Source of the DNA: Chlamydiales bacterium
Lineage (GTDB): Bacteria; Chlamydiota; Chlamydiia; Chlamydiales; Simkaniaceae
Assembly (NCBI GenBank): GCA_024233515.1
Contig: JACKPO010000002.1
Location: 62,001 to 126,000, forward strand
DNA length: 64,000 nucleotides
Direction: 5' to 3'
The notes under the pieces were generated by a model that saw nothing but the letters and a program-made list of their open reading frames with translations, had not been told where the DNA came from and ran no database searches. The position numbers were made by a program, and so were the translations under genes. Each line of letters begins with the position of its first letter. Positions within the stretch are counted from its first letter, which is position 1. This document shows positions 1-6,638 of this stretch, piece by piece.

Positions 1-1472
1 ATCTTCTTGAAAAGAAAAACCCTCTCTTAGCATTTCAACTTTTAGAGACAAAAAAAGAAGGGATGTACGGAGTTCTCCCTCTGCCCAGTGAGGAAACCGT
101 TGCCTGTTACATTTCTGAGATTGGCTCACTAGAATGGCAAGATCAGATGAGAGGGTGGCTCAAAAAAAATCCCAAGCGACGTCTCTACTTTCTTCCGGAT
201 CGCGTGGAAGATCTCCTTTTGATCGATGTCAAGCTGCTGGACATGCCTCAGTTTCATTTGATCCACGCTCCTGAAGGGGGCGTCTGGGATCATCTCTTTG
301 ATCCTTGGGAATGGTTAGGACGTTGCGACAGAGAAGGAGAAATGGTCAGGGCGCTTCGTGAAGCGGAATTGACCGTTGGTCTTTACCGCGACTGTGGAGC
401 CGGTTTCCTCAAGAACCTTCTCCGAAATAGCCAGGAGAAGTCTCTTGATGGAACAAAACTCAAAGGGACGTTTAATGGGATCCCTGCGATCATTTGTGGT
501 GCGGGAGTCTCTTTAGAAAAACAGCTAGAGCTTTTAAAGAGCGTGCAAGACGAAGCCTTTCTCTTAGGAGGAGGTTCTGCCCTTGCCCCTCTTTCTAAGG
601 AAGGGATCAAACTTGATCTAATGGGAGCGATCGATCCTAAGCCTCCTCACGAAAGATTTTATCGGCAAACCTATTTTGAAACGCCCCTGATTTATCAAAG
701 ACAAGTCGATGCAACTCTTCTTCAAACTCACCAAGGACCAAAAGTGACCTTTGGGCGGAGTGGGATGTTTCCGATCGAAGAAATCCTACTAGAGGATGAG
801 GTGATTGATGTTGGTTGGACCGTGACAACCTTCTTAACAGCGGTCGCGACGGGCCTGGGGTGCAATCCCATCTATTATGTGGGTGTCGATCTTTGTCAGC
901 TCCAAGAGAAGCGGTATGCAGAAGGGGTGGAAGGGAGCGATGAGCGGCAGGATTTCATCGAGTCGGTCGATCGATTTGGAAATCCCGTTTTCACTCGCCC
1001 CGATTTTATTGCAGCCAAAGAGTGGCTCGAGCTGTTTGCAACACATCATCCAGATACCCAATTTATCAACCTTTCTGAGGGACTAACCCTTGAGGGGATT
1101 CCCTTTGGCTCGTTTGAAAAAACAGAAAAAAAAGATCTCAAAGGGAAGCTTTTTTCCTCTCTTCAATCCCTTCCCGAAAGAGAAACCATCACGATGCAAT
1201 TTCAAAAGAGTCGAGAAAGAGTGGAAGAGCTTCTTCAAAAGTCTTTAGAGGCCCTCGAGGAAGGAAAGCAAACCCTTCTCTATGATATCGAACTCGAAGA
1301 AGAGCCCTTTTACCAGTGGCATCTCCTAGCTTGTTGGGAAGTGTGGAAACACCTTTTGCAAAAAGAGGAGGTGATCTCTACAATGAAAAGTCCAGAGATC
1401 GAAAAAAAGGTGCAGCAGCTCCTCTTTTTTCTAGATATAACCGAAAGATTAAAAGATGAAAGAACTCTATAA
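1..1472 (+). CDS. MptE-like (DUF115) protein, 5' end cut by the window
   Basis: Contains the glycine-rich signature of the MptE-like/DUF115 family (GIPAIICGAGVSLEKQ, about residues 140-154 counted from the ATG at 63), followed by the GGGSALAPL-type strand. The family includes archaeal 6-hydroxymethylpterin diphosphokinase and the Maf proteins linked to flagellin glycosylation. The frame is open without a stop from the ATG at 63 back to base 1, and the upstream residues (LLAFQLLE) align with the start of the paralogue at 2211, so the true start lies outside the window. The last 17 bases overlap the next gene. Substrate unknown; family call is firm, function is not. Confidence 0.8.
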   Translation, partial: LLEKKNPLLAFQLLETKKEGMYGVLPLPSEETVACYISEIGSLEWQDQMRGWLKKNPKRRLYFLPDRVEDLLLIDVKLLDMPQFHLIHAPEGGVWDHLFDPWEWLGRCDREGEMVRALREAELTVGLYRDCGAGFLKNLLRNSQEKSLDGTKLKGTFNGIPAIICGAGVSLEKQLELLKSVQDEAFLLGGGSALAPLSKEGIKLDLMGAIDPKPPHERFYRQTYFETPLIYQRQVDATLLQTHQGPKVTFGRSGMFPIEEILLEDEVIDVGWTVTTFLTAVATGLGCNPIYYVGVDLCQLQEKRYAEGVEGSDERQDFIESVDRFGNPVFTRPDFIAAKEWLELFATHHPDTQFINLSEGLTLEGIPFGSFEKTEKKDLKGKLFSSLQSLPERETITMQFQKSRERVEELLQKSLEALEEGKQTLLYDIELEEEPFYQWHLLACWEVWKHLLQKEEVISTMKSPEIEKKVQQLLFFLDITERLKDERTL

Positions 1473-2214
1473 ATTTGAAGAGGGGACCTTAGTCATTCAA
1501 GACCCCGATCTCGACATCAATATCGCGATGCCATTCACTCCCAAACAGATTCCTCATGATTTTTCAAACCGTCCCGATATGGTGGTGAAAAAAAATGATC
1601 AGGGATCCGTGCTCCGTGCCTATTTTGAAGTCAATGGGACCCTGGAGGGGCAATATCTTATCTATTATCCTGATGGTTCGATCGAGTCAGAATGTTATTA
1701 CCATGAAGGAAATCTTCATGGCCCTTCTCATTTCTTTAGCGAAGATCATGTTCTTCTTTCTGAAACATGGTATGTGCATGGAAAAAAAGAGGGGAAGACA
1801 ACCCGCCGCTACCTTTCGGGAAAACTCTCTGCCTTCGAACGGCATAAAGAGGGGAAACTTCATGGAAAACAAGAATACTACTACGAAGATGGAACGATCA
1901 AAACCATCATGCACTACTTTCATGGCAAATTAAATGGTGAAGTCATCTTATTTTGGCCTAGCGGAATCAAAAAACGGGAAGTTACTTTCCAAAAAGGGCT
2001 GCGCCAAGGGGTCGATCGGATGTGGAGCTCTGGTGGCGTTCTGATCGATGAAGGAGAATATGAAGAGGGAAATCCCATCGGCCTGCATCGCCGCTATTTC
2101 GATGATGGAAAACCTCTTGAAGAAAGACACTATCATACGTCTATGGAGTATGACCACAAACAGTGGGATGAAAGAGGGGAGCTGCGCATTGATAAAAAGG
2201 TAGGTGACCCTTGA
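1456..2214 (+). CDS. MORN/YwqK-type repeat protein
   Basis: A 252-aa protein whose residues about 60-240 are a run of MORN_2/YwqK-like repeats, each with a [YF]xxG.xxG or D/S-G core (YYPDGSIESE, GNLHGPSHFF, GKLHGKQEYY, GKLNGEVILF, GNPIGLHRRY). Such repeats form extended beta surfaces used for binding; YwqK relatives are often annotated as antitoxins, but no toxin is next to this gene. It overlaps the upstream DUF115 gene by 17 bases and the downstream one by 4, so the three are almost certainly translationally coupled. The first 40 residues are non-repetitive and unrecognised. Confidence 0.8.
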   Translation: MKELYKFEEGTLVIQDPDLDINIAMPFTPKQIPHDFSNRPDMVVKKNDQGSVLRAYFEVNGTLEGQYLIYYPDGSIESECYYHEGNLHGPSHFFSEDHVLLSETWYVHGKKEGKTTRRYLSGKLSAFERHKEGKLHGKQEYYYEDGTIKTIMHYFHGKLNGEVILFWPSGIKKREVTFQKGLRQGVDRMWSSGGVLIDEGEYEEGNPIGLHRRYFDDGKPLEERHYHTSMEYDHKQWDERGELRIDKKVGDP

Positions 2215-3938
2215 AAACAGAGGTTCTTGAAGATCGGTATCCCAACCTCGCCTTTCTTCTTCGGATGGAAGAGGGTGCGCTTCCCCCTTTTGATCTTCAT
2301 GAAGAAGATCTTGATGGTGAAGTCGGGAAAATGGTTTCTTCCCTCAAATCTGACAACCTCGAAGCGATCTATATTTATGGGCTGGGTCTTGGTTACTACT
2401 ACTTTCCCCTTATAAAATGGTTGGAGGGAAGTCGTGAGCGCGATCTCATTTTTATCGAAGAGAATCTTGCCGTTTTAAAAGCCTTTTTGGAAATGGGACA
2501 TGCCGAAGAAATTCTAAAACATCCCCAGGTTCACATCCGGATGAACCTTGATAAAAAACGGCTGGACACTTTTTTAGATGAATGCGCCGCGACTTTTCCC
2601 GTAGAAAAAATCGGGATCACTGCCCTAGCCTCTTACAAAAAACACTACCGCTCCCGCTTTTACCGCCTCCGAGAAAAACTCCACAGAAGAACCACTGTTC
2701 GCCACGCCCTTTACCATGAGAACCGGTTTTACCCCCTCTTTTTTGAAAACTATCTCCCCAACTTCTACCGCCTGGAAAAATCGTTCGATGGAAATGGCCT
2801 CAAAGATGCATTTAAAGGGATCCCTGCGATCATTTGCGGCGCCGGCCCCTCTCTACAAAACGATCTCGAAACGCTCCGCCAGCTTGAAGATCGAGCGCTC
2901 ATCTTCGCAGGGGGATCAGCGATCACTGCCCTCAGCAACCAGGGGATTCGTCCCCATTTTGGTGTGGCTTACGATCCTAATGATGAAGAGCTCAAACGGT
3001 TCATGGCAGCCAGCGCTTTCGAGCTTCCACTTCTTTACGCCACCCGTCTCCATGCCGGTATCTTTAATACCATGAACGGCCCGACCGGTTATCTCCACTC
3101 AGAAACTGGGGGAATGGCAGAGTACTGGATGGAAAACGAACTTGGGCTTGAGCAACACCCGATGAACGAAGGACTCACGATCGAGGCCATTTCGGTGACC
3201 GCCGCAACCCTTCCCCTCGCATGCCTCTATGGATGTGATCCTATTATCCTCCTCGGCGTTGATCTAGCCTTTACGAACAATCAAACCTATGGCCCCGGCG
3301 TCGTTGCTTCGACCTCTACTAGCTTTAAAAAACGGCAGGAAGAAACCCGCACTTCTGAAAAACTCCTCACCCGAACCGATCTCTATGGTCACCCCATTAA
3401 AACCCTCATCAAATGGGTCATGGAAAGTGCCACCATTAGCGCCTTTGCCAAACATAACGGGAGCACGACCTTTATCAATGCGACCTCTGGGGGACTTGGC
3501 TTTAAAGAGATTCCCCACACACCCCTTTCCGCGATTCCTCTCTCCACCTCCTACGATCTTCACGCCCTTGTCCATCAAGCAATCGAAACCCATCCCCTCC
3601 CTATTCCTCCAGGAAAGGTCGATGAAAAACTCCTCAAACTAAAATCAAGCCTCGAAAAAGCGAGCGAATATGTCACCATCGCCCTTGAAGAACTTGAGCG
3701 GGTCAAAGGGAGAGATCCCGAAACCGGACGCCTCATCTTTGCCCAAATGGAACTCGAAACCCTTGATGCCTACACCGCTCTTCTCGAACCTCACGACCGC
3801 GCCTTCACTATCCTCCATAAGCGGCAACACCGTCCCCACTCCTGGACCACCACAAACGCCCCCCTCAAGTGGAACTACGAACACGCCAAGTGGAGCTCCT
3901 ACCACGCCCTCATCCACGACTACCTCACCCTCCTCTAA
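2211..3938 (+). CDS. MptE-like (DUF115) protein, full length
   Basis: A 575-aa paralogue of the first gene. The DUF115 signature GIPAIICGAGPSL is at residues 203-215, followed by FAGGSAITALSNQGI and a conserved GVDLAF strand. The N-terminal 190 residues are an additional domain like that of Maf motility-associated glycosyltransferases. The start is TTG at 2211, overlapping the TGA of the repeat protein, with AAGG 10 bases upstream. In other bacteria such proteins transfer nonulosonic acid sugars to flagellin; no flagellar or sialic-acid genes are visible here, so the acceptor is unknown. Confidence 0.8.
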   Translation: MKTEVLEDRYPNLAFLLRMEEGALPPFDLHEEDLDGEVGKMVSSLKSDNLEAIYIYGLGLGYYYFPLIKWLEGSRERDLIFIEENLAVLKAFLEMGHAEEILKHPQVHIRMNLDKKRLDTFLDECAATFPVEKIGITALASYKKHYRSRFYRLREKLHRRTTVRHALYHENRFYPLFFENYLPNFYRLEKSFDGNGLKDAFKGIPAIICGAGPSLQNDLETLRQLEDRALIFAGGSAITALSNQGIRPHFGVAYDPNDEELKRFMAASAFELPLLYATRLHAGIFNTMNGPTGYLHSETGGMAEYWMENELGLEQHPMNEGLTIEAISVTAATLPLACLYGCDPIILLGVDLAFTNNQTYGPGVVASTSTSFKKRQEETRTSEKLLTRTDLYGHPIKTLIKWVMESATISAFAKHNGSTTFINATSGGLGFKEIPHTPLSAIPLSTSYDLHALVHQAIETHPLPIPPGKVDEKLLKLKSSLEKASEYVTIALEELERVKGRDPETGRLIFAQMELETLDAYTALLEPHDRAFTILHKRQHRPHSWTTTNAPLKWNYEHAKWSSYHALIHDYLTLL

Positions 3939-3967
3939 CTTAGAAAGGCTCGTCTTAATCTGACAAC

Positions 3968-5479
3968 TCAACCAAGAGAGAGGGTTGTTTTAATGTTCGC
4001 TAGTTCGGTGTCCGTAATGACTTTCATCTTCACATACTCATTTAGCATATTAAGGAGGCCCTCCTGATAACTTTTGAGGTTAATACCACATCTTTCATAC
4101 TCTCGAAAGCATTTTATTAGCGCATCGGGGATTTTATCTTGATCGCAGAGATCCGTGACTTCAGCACGAAAAGCCACGGCAGCAGCAGAACTTGCTGTCG
4201 TTCCCAATTGTTCATGGATTTCATGGGGAATCGTGATCGCGGGCATATGTCTCTCTCCAGGACGTTTTTCTTTGCCTCTAACGTGATCTTTCAATTTAGG
4301 GTTCGTTGTTGTTTTCCACACATCATGAGGGATGGTATGGTCGCTATCCACAGCGCTGAAGACAGAATAGGTGTTTGTAAACTTATGAAGGCCCCCTTTC
4401 CCAACACATTTTTCCACAAGAGCTGCAAACACTTCAGGGTATGTTGTTTTGATATAGGCGACATCCTCTTTTGAGGTTTTGATTTTTCCCGCTTTTGTTC
4501 TTCCAAGCGTTTTGTCTGTTGTTAGCTGCCCTTGCAAGAGAGCTCTCAGTTCGATCTCCGAGCGATACCCTAAGGGTTCATAGTAGGTTCGAGGGTCTGC
4601 AGCCCCTTCGATGATTTCTTCTGAAAAAAGATGGGTACAATCTCTGATGTCAACGGCTCTCCCAATTCCCGAAGAGAGATTCCGTTGAATGAGATCTAAC
4701 GAGCGCGTCATCACCTCTGCATCTGTTAGATCAAGCCTCTCTTCTTGGCCCCCCTGCCTAACGGTAAATGTGCGCTTGATCCCAGCCTGGGTTGTCACAA
4801 CACCAGAGATATGTGAGACTTCAGCGGGGGGGTGCTCTTTGAAATGTTGGTTCAACATCTTCATACATTGAATTGTTTTCAGATCTTCTGGATAGAAATC
4901 AGCCATTTCAGAGGTAATGATCCCAAGAATATGGGGCTTCCCATCAATGAGAACAACAACGGGACCTCCAGAATTTCCATGCACGACTGTTCCATCAATC
5001 GTAAACTCTCGGAATCCATTTTCTTCACTCACAGAAGAGATCATTCCCTTGTGGAAGGTGATTTTATTTCTCCCGAAGGGAAACCCGGCATAGTAGACTT
5101 CCATCCCCTCTTCAATAACGAATCCTTCAGGAACCTCTCTCAATAGACTCTCTTCGGGAAGATCAATTTCTGAATAGAAACAAAGCATATCTAGGGCATG
5201 AGCATTTTTTAGATTCATCTCTTCTGCGGGTTCGAGCATGAGTCCCCCGGTTCCCTCGTGATAACAAGTACTTTGGAGGATTCCATTTGCAAGAGAGTTA
5301 TGAGCCACTGTCACAACGACATCCCGTTCCAGGAAAAAACCCGTTGCTTCAGCGACCGAAGTGTTCCCAATAAGAGTGAAGATACGGCGGATAAGGGTAC
5401 GCATGCTATTAAAGACAGCGATATTTTGCTGCTGAGGAGTTAAGTGAGCGGTTGCTGTTGCTGCTGTGATTCCTGTCAT
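3968..5479 (-). CDS. trypsin-like serine protease with a His/Asp-rich C-terminal domain
   Basis: Residues 35-200 are an S1/DegP-like protease domain with the triad in order: His60 in TVAHN, a likely Asp at 97 (HALDML), and Ser170 in GNSGGP. No PDZ domain follows. Residues 360-430 hold VDSDHTIPHD and RHMPAITIPHEIH, a DH...H...H pattern like that of HNH/His-Me nucleases in polymorphic toxins. I see no signal peptide. A TTG at 5509 would give 513 aa, but the ATG at 5479 (503 aa) has AAAGGA 8 bases upstream and is preferred. A decayed relative lies just upstream on the other strand. Protease call is strong; the nuclease idea is inference. Confidence 0.85.
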   Translation of the reverse strand: MTGITAATATAHLTPQQQNIAVFNSMRTLIRRIFTLIGNTSVAEATGFFLERDVVVTVAHNSLANGILQSTCYHEGTGGLMLEPAEEMNLKNAHALDMLCFYSEIDLPEESLLREVPEGFVIEEGMEVYYAGFPFGRNKITFHKGMISSVSEENGFREFTIDGTVVHGNSGGPVVVLIDGKPHILGIITSEMADFYPEDLKTIQCMKMLNQHFKEHPPAEVSHISGVVTTQAGIKRTFTVRQGGQEERLDLTDAEVMTRSLDLIQRNLSSGIGRAVDIRDCTHLFSEEIIEGAADPRTYYEPLGYRSEIELRALLQGQLTTDKTLGRTKAGKIKTSKEDVAYIKTTYPEVFAALVEKCVGKGGLHKFTNTYSVFSAVDSDHTIPHDVWKTTTNPKLKDHVRGKEKRPGERHMPAITIPHEIHEQLGTTASSAAAVAFRAEVTDLCDQDKIPDALIKCFREYERCGINLKSYQEGLLNMLNEYVKMKVITDTELANIKTTLSLG

Positions 5480-5561
5480 AACGGTTCCTTTCGGATTGAA
5501 AAAGGTCAAGGATACTGCTGCTATGAGATAAAATCTTGCGTATTTTTTACGCTAGAGAAGC

Positions 5562-5962
5562 GAGTTATCATCTATTGATGCTACAGTGATGAGTGGTCAC
5601 TCAGGCGGGGTTGTTTGCAGAATGAATGTAGCTGGCATAGAACTGATTGGAGTCATTAGTTCCCAGCTTGTCGATCTATCGACTACGTTTCTAGAATCGC
5701 CACAGTAGACTCTCTTCTTCCAGAGTCGATAAGTATTCTTAAAAAAGCCAGAGAGGCTTCAGCAACAACTACAGAAACTCCTCCCGAAGAGATTTTGTTT
5801 GAAGGGGAAGCTTCCGTAGCTCGTCATGTTCTTGAAGCAAAGCTAAGGGAGTATGGTTGGTATCTATCGATGAATGAGGCTGATGCTGCAGTATGGACCA
5901 ATGAAGTTGTAGTTTTGCGTATTCCAAAACGCAACACACAGCTTTTTCCAGGCATTCATTGA
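5562..5962 (+). pseudogene. remnant of a trypsin-like serine protease
   Basis: Reading the plus strand from 5562 gives SSIDATVMSGHSGGVV followed by GIELIGVISSQ. This matches the catalytic-serine region of the neighbouring protease (TIDGTVVHGNSGGPVV, HILGIITSE) but lies on the opposite strand. The frame then hits a stop at about 5709. A second frame continues for 89 codons without a stop from RIATVDSLL to RNTQLFPGIH and ends at 5962. No 5' half with the His and Asp residues is present. It looks like the 3' part of a second protease gene that has lost its start and acquired a frameshift. Confidence 0.6.
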
Positions 5963-6255
5963 TGAATGAATATAAACTTGTTCTGTTCTGTTGCGCTAAA
6001 GAGGCGAGTCTAGCATGAAGCTCTTGTTTCATGCGAAGATTCAACTTTCCTGAGAAAGGTTTTTCAGGTTGTTTTTTTCTTTTTTTTACACCAATCGAGA
6101 TAATCATTGATAGAATCCTTAAATGCTGTTTTAAGTTCTTCTACAGTTGTTCCTTGGAAAGTGATGACGGCACGCATTCCCACGAGTTCTCCGTGAAAAA
6201 TCTTTGCTTCATCATCATACTCAACCCGACCATAGTATCCTTTGTATCTCATCAT
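5769..6255 (-). pseudogene. HicB-like antitoxin, frame split at an A8 tract
   Basis: The first part (ATG at 6255, stop at 6064) reads MRYKGYYGRVEYDDEAKIF through TVEELKTAFKDSINDYLDWC, the HicB partial RNase-H-like fold. The second part, in the next frame, reads PEKPFSGKLNLRM...SLYSFINECLEKAV, the ribbon-helix-helix DNA-binding end usual for this family. The two join perfectly if one A is dropped from the A8 run at 6080-6087 (an A7 run follows at 6072-6078). This could be a true frameshift, a sequencing error or transcriptional slippage. The start overlaps the upstream stop (ATGA). No HicA toxin is visible. Beyond about 5965 the frame runs antisense to the protease remnant and may not be genuine coding sequence. 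Confidence 0.65.
6072..6087 (-). other. A8-G-A7 homopolymer at the HicB frame junction
   Basis: On the coding strand eight A residues (6087-6080), one G and seven A residues (6078-6072) lie exactly where the two halves of the HicB-like protein change frame. Tracts of this length are known sites of RNA polymerase slippage and of sequencing error. Confidence 0.6.
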
Positions 6256-6638
6256 AGTTTGCTTGTCTGGGAGCTTTTTTCTTCCAGCTTTGCGAGGACA
6301 CTCAAGACGATGCGGTTGATAAACTCTTGATTCTGGCAAATATTTTCGGCGATCTCTTTCGCTAGAGTTTCTCTTAGAGAAGCAGCAATGGAAGAGGGGA
6401 GGTGCTCAATGGATATTTGGAGAGTTTTTTCGGTGTCTTCAGTCGTCCTTCGCAGTTCTTCTAAATGGGCTTTAACAGCGCGGGCAATCATCACAATATG
6501 CTCTCGATTGACCCGTGTACGCTCTAGTGTGGCACGCATCGGTGGGACTGGATTATAAGTCGGGTTTTCAATTTCTTGAATGGGGAAATTGGGAAGCTTA
6601 GAGTTTCGCGTAGTTATAGGAGTAGATTGACCAGCCAT
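6252..6638 (-). CDS. hypothetical protein, middle gene of the 834-aa/HicB-like operon
   Basis: A 128-aa protein I do not recognise. The first 40 residues are polar and proline-rich (ITTRNSKLPNFPIQEIENPTY); residues 45-125 are predicted amphipathic helices (HIVMIARAVKAHLEELRR, LRETLAKEIAENI), so a helical or coiled-coil partner protein is plausible. It starts 41 bases inside the 3' end of the 834-aa gene and its stop overlaps the HicB-like start, so the three form one transcript. Possible role as chaperone or small subunit for the large protein is inference. Confidence 0.65.
   Translation of the reverse strand: MAGQSTPITTRNSKLPNFPIQEIENPTYNPVPPMRATLERTRVNREHIVMIARAVKAHLEELRRTTEDTEKTLQISIEHLPSSIAASLRETLAKEIAENICQNQEFINRIVLSVLAKLEEKSSQTSKL

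Noticed and set aside
4139..4474. Plus-strand frame opposite the serine protease
   Set aside because: Shadow of the protease coding strand; no independent support.
5769..6255. Complete HicAB toxin-antitoxin system
   Set aside because: No HicA-like (small double-stranded RNA-binding fold) gene lies next to the HicB-like gene on either strand.
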